Source: Bacillota bacterium (lineage in GTDB: Bacteria > Bacillota > Clostridia > Lachnospirales > Lachnospiraceae). From it: a stretch of 19,284 nucleotides of DNA. The notes beneath the pieces were generated by a model. It made no database searches. It was given only the letters and a program-made list of their open reading frames with translations, and was not told where the DNA came from. Both the position numbers and the translations under genes were made by a program. Shown one piece after another: positions 7,584 through 14,892 of the stretch (the first letter of the stretch is position 1; each line of letters opens with the position of its first letter). The stretch covers positions 1 through 19,284 of the forward strand of contig JAEZXP010000273.1 of assembly GCA_023419655.1 (NCBI GenBank), in the 5' to 3' direction.

Positions 7584-7897
7584 CCCTTTTTCTATTATTT
7601 AAGGTATGTAATTAACCTTATCAGTATACTGACCCCGTTCATCTTTCGTATAGTCGTGCTGAATAGTCAGTACACTATATACCATAATTATATCAGCTAA
7701 ATGAGAATAATTATATAAGGATTGTTGATTTTCCATATGTAATTAATAGTACAACAGCCATATTGCACCAATAAGTCATACTATAGTTGTTAATAATAGA
7801 AAATCATACTAAAAGTGATAATATAAGGGTTAATTCCTGCACTTTTTCAAGCTACAGCAATTGTAATATACTGATTTTTATTGACATAAATCAAGGT
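7584..7897. other. Gene-free region with repeats and box-like motifs
   Basis: No gene is supported between the DUF6514-like gene and nifJ. Seen here: a perfect 12-bp palindrome TCAGTATACTGA (7621-7632); a related TCAGTACACT (7667-7676); an exact 11-bp direct repeat TATGTAATTAA (7605 and 7736); and an FNR/CRP-like box (7881-7894). On the - strand a CATACCTT, 14 bases after GTATACT, is a poor SigE-like promoter match near 7603-7631. Confidence 0.5.
7881..7894. promoter_or_regulatory. FNR/CRP-family-like binding box
   Basis: TTGACATAAATCAA matches the FNR half-site pattern TTGAT-N4-ATCAA at nine of ten defined positions. The same TTGACA is followed after 17 bases by TAAGAT (7904-7909), which reads as a possible + strand promoter pointing into the 3' end of nifJ. 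It lies downstream of nifJ and about 310 bases from the next - strand gene, so its target is unclear. Confidence 0.3.
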
Positions 7898-7936
7898 AAA
7901 GGGTAAGATTCCTTATCTCTAAAAATCTTACCCTTT
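7898..7936. terminator. Strong hairpin after nifJ
   Basis: A perfect 13-bp stem, AAAGGGTAAGATT (7898-7910) and AATCTTACCCTTT (7924-7936), with a 13-base loop. It starts 25 bases after the nifJ stop. The stem itself ends in a short U run, but no longer T-tract follows on the - strand. It is a probable terminator or mRNA-stabilising hairpin for nifJ. Confidence 0.7.
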
Positions 7937-7960
7937 TATGCATCCTTCATCTCTTATAAA

Positions 7961-10900
7961 TTATACCTGTATCGGTTCCTCCAATGCCATCTGCCTGTAA
8001 ATCGCATACCGCTCCTTTGCCTGTTTTTCTGCCTGTTCAAACAGGACTTCGGCAGTATCCGGAAATGCCTTTAACAAGGAGCTGTAGCGTACCTGCTCCA
8101 TCAAGAAATCACGAAAGCTTTCCGTCGGTTCCTTTGAATCCAGAATAAATGGATTCTTTCCCTCCTTCTTAAGCATGGGGTTGTATCTGTACAGATGCCA
8201 ATAGCCCGCCTGAACTGCCTTCTTGATATTCGCCATGCTTCGGCCCATTCCCTCCTTAAGTCCGTGATTGATACAAGGGGAATAGCATATTATCAGTGAG
8301 GGGCCTTTATAGCTTTCAGCCTCCCGCAAGGCCCGGATAAGCTGTGTATTATCAGCATGAATGCCTACCTGTGCCACATATACATTGCCGTACGTCATCC
8401 TCATCCTGCCAAGGTCTTTCTTGCCCTGCTTCTTTCCGGATGCGGCAAATTTAGCGATTGCGGCGGTAGGGGTAGACTTTGAGGCCTGGCCTCCGGTATT
8501 GGAATATACCTCGGTATCAAATACAAGGACGTTGACATCCTCACCGGAAGCAAGGACATGGTCAAGACCACCGTAACCAATATCATACGCCCATCCGTCA
8601 CCGCCTACAAGCCATATTGACCTTTTCGTCAGATAATCCCTGTTTTGCTTGATTTCATTTACCAGATTCACTATTTCTACATCTGTAGAACTAAAATCCT
8701 CAAGAATATCCAGCACCTTTTTGCCGGCTTCTGCTGACAGCTCCCCGTCCTCTTTATAATGTATCCAGTCATGGAGCGCTTCCTTTACCTTTTCTTCCAC
8801 GTTCATTCCATTTAACAGTCTCATGGTATCTTCCAGCTTGTTCCGTATCTGCTTCACGCCCAGATACATTCCAAAACCATATTCCGCATTATCCTCGAAC
8901 AGGGAATTTGCCCAGGACGGGCCTTTTCCATCCTGATTTACCGTATAGGCCATGCTGGGGGCAGAAGAAGCCCATATAGACGAGCAGCCTGTAGCATTGG
9001 CAATCATCATCCTCTCTCCGAACAGCTGGGTTACCAGCTTGATATACGGCGTCTCTCCGCATCCTGCACATGCCCCGGAAAACTCGATTAATGGTGTCTT
9101 AAACTGACTGTCTTTAAATGCCTGACCATATGCCAGATTCTTTTTGAATCGGATTCCTTCAATGGCAAATTTCCAATTATCCACCTCAACCGGCAGCTGC
9201 GTATGGAGAGGCTTCATAATTAATGCCTTTCCTTTAGCCGGACATACATCCGCACAATTGCCGCAGCCAGTACAATCCATCGGGCTAATCTGTATTTTAT
9301 AATGCAGCCCTTCAAAAGCTTTTCCGGCTGCCTTCTTGGTAACAAAGGTCTCGGGAGCCTTCTTAATCTCATCCTCATCTAGCAAAAACGGCCGGATTAC
9401 CGCATGAGGACATACATAGGCACATTGATTACACTGAATACAACGCTCCTCTATCCACTCGGGAACATTGACAGCAATACCCCTTTTTTCATAGGCTGTG
9501 GTTCCTGATGGGAAGCTGCCGTCCTCTCTGCCGGAAAATGCACTGACAGGAAGCTCTCCTCCCTTCATCTCGGACATCGGGCGCATGATTTTTGTGATAA
9601 ATTCCGGTTCTTTCACATCGTCCTCGGTAGTATCCGTGCTATCCATCCAGCTCTTTGGTATCTTTACTTCATAAACAGCCTCAATACCCTGGTCCACGGC
9701 TTCATGATTCATCTTAACAACCTTTTCACCCTTTTTGCCGTACATCTCGTTAATAACATCCTTAAGCTCCTTAACATAGACCTCCTCGGGCAGAACCTTT
9801 GTCAGCTTAAAGAATGCGCCCTGCATTACCATGTTGATTCGATTGCCAAGACCAATATCCTCCGCAATTTTTATTGCATTTACGATATAAAGCCTGGCCT
9901 CCTTTTTGGCAAGCATTGATTTCATTGCCGCAGGAAGCTGCTCATCCAGCTCTTTTTCATCCCACTGTGTATTAAGAACAAAGATACCTCCCTGCTTCAG
10001 GCTTTCCACCATATCATATTTATTGACATATGACGGGTTATGGCATGCCACATAATCCGCATGATTCACCATATAGGTTGACCGTATGGGCTGGCTTGAA
10101 AAACGAAGATGGGATACTGTAAGCCCTCCCGACTTCTTAGAATCATAATCAAAATATGCCTGAACATTCATATCCGAATGGTCGCCGATTATCTTTATCG
10201 CCTGTTTGTTGGCACCGACAGTACCGTCAGAGCCAAGTCCCCATATCTGGCAGGCCTTCATATCTTCCGGCTCTGTATCAATGCCTTTGATGCTTGGTAA
10301 TGATGTCTTTGTTACATCATCAATAATTCCTATGGTAAATGAATTCTTCGGCTGATTCTCCTTTAGATTCTCAAAAACCGCGGCAATCTGGTCAGGGGTC
10401 GTATCCTTGGAGCCAAGCCCATATCTTCCGCCCACAATCACCGGCGGCTTTGGTACATCCTTATAAGCTGAACACACATCCACATATAAAGGCTCTCCAA
10501 CGGCTCCCGGCTCTTTCGTACGGTCAAGAACGGCGATGCCTTTTACCGCTGCCGGTACCGCCTCCAGAAAATGCTGTACGGAAAAAGGTCTATACAGACG
10601 AACCTTCACCAGTCCGTATTTTTCACCCCTGTTGTTATAATAATCAATTGTCTGCTCGATTGCCGGAGTTACCGAGCCCATTGCAATAATTACATACTCC
10701 GCATCGGACGCACCATAATAGTCGAAAAGATGATACTGCCTTCCGGTCCTTTCTCCCATCTTATTCATATATTCCTCTACAATCGGAATCAAATCAAAAT
10801 AATACGAATTGGAGGCTTCCCGTCCCTGAAAGTAGATATCTGCATTCTGGGCAGTTCCCCTAAAGCACGGCTTATTCGGTGAAAGAGCACGCTCCTTAAA

Positions 10901-11506
10901 GGCCTTTACCGCATCCATATCAAGAAGCTCACCGTAATCTCTATATTCAAGAAGCTCCACCTTTTGCACCTCATGGGAGGTTCTAAATCCATCAAAGAAA
11001 TGGACAAAAGGAAGCCGTCCCTTGATAGCCGCCAGATGTGCTATCGGGGCCAAATCAGCAACCTCCTGCACAGAGCCGGAGGCCAGCATTGCGCATCCGG
11101 TCTGTCTGACCGCCATCACATCCTGATGGTCACCAAAGATGCTGAGTGCATGGGTTGCAATTGCCCTGGCACTTACATGAAAAACCCCGGGAAGCAGCTC
11201 CCCTGCTGTCTTATACAGGTTCGGTATCATCAGAAGCAATCCCTGTGAAGCTGTAAATGTAGTTGACAGTGCTCCTGCCTGTAAGGAGCCATGGAATGCT
11301 CCGCTGGCACCTGCCTCTGATTGCATCTCAACTACATTTACCGTCTGTCCGAAGATATTCTTCCTTCCGTTAGCAGCCCATTCATCCGTCATCTCCGCCA
11401 TACCGGAGGAAGGAGTAATCGGATAGATGGCCGCAACCTCCGTAAAGGCATAAGCCCCGTAGGCCGCCGCTGTATTTCCATCCATTGTCATTGTTACTTT
11501 CGCCAT
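7961..11506 (-). CDS. nifJ: Pyruvate:ferredoxin (flavodoxin) oxidoreductase
   Basis: Cytosolic enzyme converting pyruvate and CoA to acetyl-CoA and CO2 while reducing ferredoxin, the main pyruvate-to-energy step in fermenting anaerobes. It has 1181 residues, full length for the one-polypeptide form. The order is the thiamine-pyrophosphate pyrimidine domain (start to about 240, with YPITPSSGMAE and EMQSEAGA), core and CoA domains, then a two-cluster ferredoxin domain. Cluster ligands are C689/C692/C695/C699 and C745/C748/C751/C755. The proximal cluster ligands C813, C816 and C841 are present. The TPP-binding motif is GDG at 969-971 with N1003. All key residues are intact. AAGGAGAG lies six bases before the ATG. 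The DUF3787 gene is 14 bases upstream, so the two are probably co-transcribed. Confidence 0.97.
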   Translation of the reverse strand: MAKVTMTMDGNTAAAYGAYAFTEVAAIYPITPSSGMAEMTDEWAANGRKNIFGQTVNVVEMQSEAGASGAFHGSLQAGALSTTFTASQGLLLMIPNLYKTAGELLPGVFHVSARAIATHALSIFGDHQDVMAVRQTGCAMLASGSVQEVADLAPIAHLAAIKGRLPFVHFFDGFRTSHEVQKVELLEYRDYGELLDMDAVKAFKERALSPNKPCFRGTAQNADIYFQGREASNSYYFDLIPIVEEYMNKMGERTGRQYHLFDYYGASDAEYVIIAMGSVTPAIEQTIDYYNNRGEKYGLVKVRLYRPFSVQHFLEAVPAAVKGIAVLDRTKEPGAVGEPLYVDVCSAYKDVPKPPVIVGGRYGLGSKDTTPDQIAAVFENLKENQPKNSFTIGIIDDVTKTSLPSIKGIDTEPEDMKACQIWGLGSDGTVGANKQAIKIIGDHSDMNVQAYFDYDSKKSGGLTVSHLRFSSQPIRSTYMVNHADYVACHNPSYVNKYDMVESLKQGGIFVLNTQWDEKELDEQLPAAMKSMLAKKEARLYIVNAIKIAEDIGLGNRINMVMQGAFFKLTKVLPEEVYVKELKDVINEMYGKKGEKVVKMNHEAVDQGIEAVYEVKIPKSWMDSTDTTEDDVKEPEFITKIMRPMSEMKGGELPVSAFSGREDGSFPSGTTAYEKRGIAVNVPEWIEERCIQCNQCAYVCPHAVIRPFLLDEDEIKKAPETFVTKKAAGKAFEGLHYKIQISPMDCTGCGNCADVCPAKGKALIMKPLHTQLPVEVDNWKFAIEGIRFKKNLAYGQAFKDSQFKTPLIEFSGACAGCGETPYIKLVTQLFGERMMIANATGCSSIWASSAPSMAYTVNQDGKGPSWANSLFEDNAEYGFGMYLGVKQIRNKLEDTMRLLNGMNVEEKVKEALHDWIHYKEDGELSAEAGKKVLDILEDFSSTDVEIVNLVNEIKQNRDYLTKRSIWLVGGDGWAYDIGYGGLDHVLASGEDVNVLVFDTEVYSNTGGQASKSTPTAAIAKFAASGKKQGKKDLGRMRMTYGNVYVAQVGIHADNTQLIRALREAESYKGPSLIICYSPCINHGLKEGMGRSMANIKKAVQAGYWHLYRYNPMLKKEGKNPFILDSKEPTESFRDFLMEQVRYSSLLKAFPDTAEVLFEQAEKQAKERYAIYRQMALEEPIQV

Positions 11507-11520
11507 TTCAATCTCTCCTT

Positions 11521-11715
11521 CTATAATTTACTGCCATTATCCACCCAGTCCTTGGCATCAATAACATCCTGCTCGGAGGGTTTCCCGACCTGATCAACCT
11601 TATAAAAGCCTTCAAAATTCTGCCATGCAGCCGTTCCTTCTCTGTTCGTGGGGTCAATTTTATTCAACCTCTTATTCTCTTTATTTCTTAAATTATGTTT
11701 ACCTTCTGCTTTCAT
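11521..11715 (-). CDS. DUF3787 domain small protein
   Basis: A 64-residue, highly charged soluble protein. The central TAAW (about 28-31), followed by a short variable stretch and ending in SEQDVIDAKDWVDNGSK, matches the DUF3787 family of small Clostridia proteins. Those proteins share a TAAW motif and a closing P-S-x-x-x-V-x-x-A-K-x-W-V. Function is unknown. GGAGG lies seven bases before the ATG. It stops 14 bases before the nifJ start with only the nifJ ribosome site between, so it reads as the first gene of a two-gene operon. That pairing is the only clue to its job. Confidence 0.8.
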   Translation of the reverse strand: MKAEGKHNLRNKENKRLNKIDPTNREGTAAWQNFEGFYKVDQVGKPSEQDVIDAKDWVDNGSKL

Positions 11716-11932
11716 AAAATGCCTCCTTATATAATTATAAATCAGATTGCCTTGCTTAAATCTGCTATATTACATTGTTTCCCTTTCCATAAGTATCTAT
11801 TACTATTATTTAAGTTTTCCATCTGCAGTTTTTAATCGATAGATTTTTATAGAATCAAGCTTAAAAGTGTGTTAGAATTTACTCAAATTGTTAACCGATT
11901 AAAATTATAAATCCTTGAAAGGACTACCTACG
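11716..11932. other. Divergent intergenic region (DUF3787-nifJ / acetyltransferase)
   Basis: An AT-rich 217-base gap from which two units diverge, so both promoters must lie here. No sigma-A pair with good boxes and spacing stands out. A TATAAT on the - strand at about 11734-11739 is too close to the Shine-Dalgarno to be convincing. The + strand Shine-Dalgarno AAAGGA lies nine bases before the acetyltransferase ATG. Confidence 0.4.
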
Positions 11933-12646
11933 ATGACGAAACAAGATAAAATCAGATATGCAGGAGCTTGCATCTGCACCTCAAAGTCTTTCCCTGAGGA
12001 TTCATTCTTACAAAGAAAAAACGTAATCATTGAAACCGATAAAATCTTCTTTGAAATGATAACCTTTGGCCATAACGCCATGATAAGGGCAGATAAAGAG
12101 ATTCTTGACTGGTGCATCCGGAATTTTTCTGATACCCCTGCCATGGATATTATGGATGGGGATAATTTATACCAAATAGAAAAAAAGCTGCGCGAACATG
12201 GCAAGAAGCTGGGCGGTGAGCATATCCGCTATCTTCATCTGAATCCGGATACCCTTGTTCATAGGCCGTCGGGATTCACATTCGAACTGTATGAAAAAGA
12301 CAGAATGCCGGAACTGTATATAGACAGCAACTTTGACAATGCCCTGAATTATGAAGAAAAGGGTGAGGTGCTTGCAATTGTTGCACGAAAGGATAAGGAT
12401 ATCGCGGCAATTGCTGCCGTTGATAACTATCATCCTGGTCTATGGCAAATCGGTATTGATACGGTTGACGATTACAGAGGCAAAGGTCTTGCCGCCTACC
12501 TTGTAAAAGAAATAGCTGCCACGAGCGAAAGAAGAAATCAAGTGCCTTTTTATACAACCTGGAGCCCTAATATCGCTTCAACCCGTACTGCAATTTCAGC
12601 AGGTTTTTCTCCTGTATGGATGGGATACTTCGCGGAGGATATTTGA
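11933..12646 (+). CDS. GNAT family N-acetyltransferase
   Basis: Probable acetyl-CoA-dependent N-acetyltransferase of unknown substrate, 237 residues. The C-terminal GNAT fold is plain. A beta strand WQIGIDTVDDYRGKGLAAYLV carries the acetyl-CoA pyrophosphate-binding R-G-K-G-L-A motif (GNAT motif A). It is followed by FYTTWSPNIASTRTAISAGFSPV, the usual N-x-x-S-x-x-x-A-x-x-x-G-F motif B. The N-terminal 120 residues form a separate lobe, as in the GNAT_acetyltran/ZmaR-like group, which is my best guess at subfamily. A TTG 18 bases earlier is in frame, but the ATG at 11933 has AAAGGA nine bases upstream. It is divergent from the DUF3787-nifJ operon; no partner gene is evident. Confidence 0.85.
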   Translation: MTKQDKIRYAGACICTSKSFPEDSFLQRKNVIIETDKIFFEMITFGHNAMIRADKEILDWCIRNFSDTPAMDIMDGDNLYQIEKKLREHGKKLGGEHIRYLHLNPDTLVHRPSGFTFELYEKDRMPELYIDSNFDNALNYEEKGEVLAIVARKDKDIAAIAAVDNYHPGLWQIGIDTVDDYRGKGLAAYLVKEIAATSERRNQVPFYTTWSPNIASTRTAISAGFSPVWMGYFAEDI

Positions 12647-12664
12647 TAAGGAGATTTTTATTAT

Positions 12665-12796
12665 ATGGAGGATAGAGTAAAATTGCAGGCATGAACAGCG
12701 TATCTGCAACAGTTTTGTTTTGATTTCCAGGCAGTTTATCAAAGACAGAATAAAGGTGATTTTTATAAACGGAAACCATGGTTACTAAAAAAATAG
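12665..12796 (+). pseudogene. Possible decayed small gene with in-frame TGA
   Basis: Between the acetyltransferase and VOC genes a frame starts at an ATG (12665) with AAGGAG 11 bases upstream. It runs 43 codons to TAG (12794), broken only by a TGA at 12692. The conceptual peptide after the TGA (TAYLQQFCFDFQAVYQRQN, then GDFYKRKPW) looks protein-like, and a single TGG-to-TGA change would create the stop. No family is recognised. The stretch is short enough to be chance, so this is only a hint. Confidence 0.25.
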
Positions 12797-12820
12797 CAGT
12801 TATCTTTGGAGGTGAATACT

Positions 12821-13192
12821 TTGATTGTTATCCCAACATTGCATTTGGGTGGTCGTTGCGAGGAGGCGATTGCATTATATAAAAAAGCGTTCAATTTAGA
12901 AGTTGATTGGCAGGGAAAGGATAAACAGACAAACCTCATATACCATACCGAAGCCCGAATTGGTAAACAAAGGATTCGGTTGTCGGATGGCGGCACAGAA
13001 CGAGATGAAATTCAAGTAGATTCATTATTTCTTGCTGTTGTATTTGATACAGTTGATGATGTCGAAAGGGTATTTCATATTTTAAAAGAAGGCGGGACTG
13101 TTATAACGGCACCCCATAGGCCAGCCTTTGCGACATGTATGAGTGAATTAAAAGACAAATTCGGCTTTAAGTGGTTATTAATGGTTGACTAA
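12821..13192 (+). CDS. VOC superfamily protein, PhnB/glyoxalase-like
   Basis: A 123-residue single-domain vicinal-oxygen-chelate fold protein, of the PhnB/3-demethylubiquinone methyltransferase-like type. The pattern IPTLHLGGRCEEAIALYKKAF, then the IGKQRIRLSD strand, then the VDDVERVFHILKEGG helix and FGFKWLLMVD ending is typical. Such proteins often act as resistance or small-molecule-modifying enzymes; the substrate cannot be read from sequence. The start is likely a TTG at 12821, six bases after GGAGGTG. An in-frame TTG at 12806 overlaps that Shine-Dalgarno and is unlikely. It lies downstream of the acetyltransferase and a possible remnant frame, and ends in a strong hairpin. Confidence 0.82.
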   Translation: MIVIPTLHLGGRCEEAIALYKKAFNLEVDWQGKDKQTNLIYHTEARIGKQRIRLSDGGTERDEIQVDSLFLAVVFDTVDDVERVFHILKEGGTVITAPHRPAFATCMSELKDKFGFKWLLMVD

Positions 13193-13268
13193 AGATTACA
13201 CACTGTTATCTTATCAATATGCCCTATTTGTGAAAAGCGTGGGAGGTGAATCGTGTGAATAAATCAGG

Positions 13269-13318
13269 AAAAAGATTATTTCAAAAATCAGAACAACTCT
13301 TTTTGAAATAATCTTTTT
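13269..13318. terminator. Bidirectional terminator hairpin
   Basis: A perfect 19-bp inverted repeat (13269-13287 with 13300-13318) and a 12-base loop, between the convergent VOC and DegV genes. The stem begins with five A and ends with five T, so each strand reads a stem followed by a short T-run. It would terminate both units. Confidence 0.8.
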
Positions 13319-13339
13319 ATGGGTTCTATATATTTATCT

Positions 13340-14191
13340 TTATTTTCTGATATACAATACGCCCAATGTATTAGGGCCGCAGTGGCTGGATATTACGCCT
13401 CCCGCACGGGTTACCAGAATTTCTTTAAATACTTTCAAATCTTCAAGGTATTGTCTGATTTCATCAATTACGTCTTCATCACAGCCGGAATGGGTAATAA
13501 ATATTCTTTCCGGGTCGGCAGTCATAAGCTCTTTCTTTCTGTCATGAACATACCTTAATAAGACGGATTTGATATTACCCCTGTACTTCTTTCCCACACC
13601 CATTACACCGTTTGTTACTTCTATTTCTGGTTTAAGCTTTAGGGTATTGGCGATAAGGGCTGCCACACCGGAACACCTTCCGCCACGGTGAAGATACGTC
13701 AGAGTATCCACAACAAAGCTGGCGCTTACTTTAGGGTTGATTTTACTATTATCTTTTAGTATCTCCTCCGCTGACTTGCCTTCCTTCGCCATCTTAGCCG
13801 CACGAACTACCTGAATTCCAATTCCCGTAGAAAGATTTTTGGAATCTACCACAAACACTCTTTTATAATTCATATTCTCTGAAGCAAGTCTTATTACATT
13901 GCAGGTGGCTGACATCTCTTCTGATATTCCGAAAAAGATAATATCCAGTCCTTTATTTACAAATGGCTCTAAAAACGCAACTGCATCTCCTATCGTTGGG
14001 GCAGCTGTCTTAGGAGTCTGTCCTGTTTCATCAGACCACCGGTAAAGCTCCTCAGGACTGACCTCAGTACCATCCTTTTTCGTAATATCGCCCATAGAAA
14101 TCATTAATGGAATTAAGCTAATATCATAAGCCTCTAATAAGTCTTTTGACAAATCACATGTACTGTCCGCTATAATCTTAACATTACTCAT
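13340..14191 (-). CDS. DegV family fatty-acid-binding protein
   Basis: Cytosolic protein of the DegV/FakB family, 283 residues. These bind a fatty acid and, with a FakA-type kinase, present it for phosphorylation and phospholipid synthesis. Visible family marks are ADSTCDL near the start (D9-S10-T11), the KTAAPTIGD segment, VDSKNLSTGIG, LTYLHRGGRCSG, and the closing SSHCGPNTLGV. No kinase gene is in the window. The frame opens at 14215, but the ATG at 14191 has AAGGAG seven bases upstream and gives the family-standard MSNVKIIADST start. A hairpin separates it from the upstream hydrolase gene, so it probably has its own promoter. Confidence 0.93.
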   Translation of the reverse strand: MSNVKIIADSTCDLSKDLLEAYDISLIPLMISMGDITKKDGTEVSPEELYRWSDETGQTPKTAAPTIGDAVAFLEPFVNKGLDIIFFGISEEMSATCNVIRLASENMNYKRVFVVDSKNLSTGIGIQVVRAAKMAKEGKSAEEILKDNSKINPKVSASFVVDTLTYLHRGGRCSGVAALIANTLKLKPEIEVTNGVMGVGKKYRGNIKSVLLRYVHDRKKELMTADPERIFITHSGCDEDVIDEIRQYLEDLKVFKEILVTRAGGVISSHCGPNTLGVLYIRK

Positions 14192-14241
14192 ATGTTTTCT
14201 CCTTATCTCATCCAAATAAAGTATATACGTAAATATATATT

Positions 14242-14272
14242 AGCGGATTAGGAACTCAAGGACTAATCCGCT
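14242..14272 (-). terminator. Hairpin after the cysteine hydrolase gene
   Basis: A perfect 10-bp stem, AGCGGATTAG (14242-14251) and CTAATCCGCT (14263-14272), with an 11-base loop. It lies about 115 bases after the hydrolase stop and 50 bases before the DegV start. The following - strand sequence is AT-rich without a clean T-run. It is a probable terminator, or an attenuator in the degV leader. Confidence 0.5.
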
Positions 14273-14385
14273 TATTCGCGGATGCTATAGCTTAATCATA
14301 AAGTTAAACTCGGACATTGTCAATATTATTCAAGCCTTGTATATGAAGATATAATTTTTCATTAATTATAATTTATCTCTTGGCT

Positions 14386-14871
14386 CTATAGAAAATACTC
14401 CAGCGCTTCATGGCTTATTACATGTCTTTGCCACTGGAGCTCTTTTAATTCCCCTTCATTGGAGCCTGCAACTCCATTTTGAAGAATAAAAGCCTTATAC
14501 CCTCTTTCAATGGCACCATTGTAGGTAGAGAGGACACAGTACTGGGCGGCAAAGCCGCTGACAATCACACAGTCAACTCCTTCACGCTTCAAAAGCCCGT
14601 CCAGTTCCGTTTCCCAAAATGCATTACAACTTTGCTTATGAATCACATGGTCTTTATCCGATACAAGAATTTCATCCACCACCTGGAAGGCTTCGGTTCC
14701 CGGCCCTCCCGCATTCGTGTCCTGTATAATTATTACCGGATAATTTTTTATACGAAATATCTCACTGGTTTTGTTAATATACGTAATCGCTCTTTCAAAT
14801 GAAACCCTGTCAGATGTTTCCTTATAGCAATTTTTTTGCATATCGATAATTAGTAATGCTGCTTTAGACAT
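14386..14871 (-). CDS. Isochorismatase-like cysteine hydrolase
   Basis: Predicted cytosolic cysteine hydrolase of the isochorismatase/nicotinamidase superfamily, 161 residues. The catalytic triad is visible: D10 in LLIIDMQKN, K79 in VIHKQSCNAF, and C112 in SGFAAQYCVLST. The usual loop just before the Cys is present. Nicotinamidase metal-site histidines are not seen. An isochorismatase, N-carbamoyl amide or unknown amide substrate is equally possible. The ATG at 14871 is preceded by a purine-rich GGGGGGAAGAGG. The upstream DUF438-hemerythrin gene ends 21 bases away, so the two are likely one operon. Confidence 0.88.
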   Translation of the reverse strand: MSKAALLIIDMQKNCYKETSDRVSFERAITYINKTSEIFRIKNYPVIIIQDTNAGGPGTEAFQVVDEILVSDKDHVIHKQSCNAFWETELDGLLKREGVDCVIVSGFAAQYCVLSTYNGAIERGYKAFILQNGVAGSNEGELKELQWQRHVISHEALEYFL

Positions 14872-14892
14872 CCTCTTCCCCCCACTGTACAA

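Noticed and set aside
10339..10689. 116-codon + strand open frame over nifJ
   Set aside because: It is antisense to a fully conserved enzyme, with low-complexity Ser/Pro/His composition typical of shadow frames.
12692..12694. Selenocysteine codon in the small frame
   Set aside because: No downstream SECIS-like hairpin is evident and no Sec-containing family is recognised; a decayed or chance frame is simpler.
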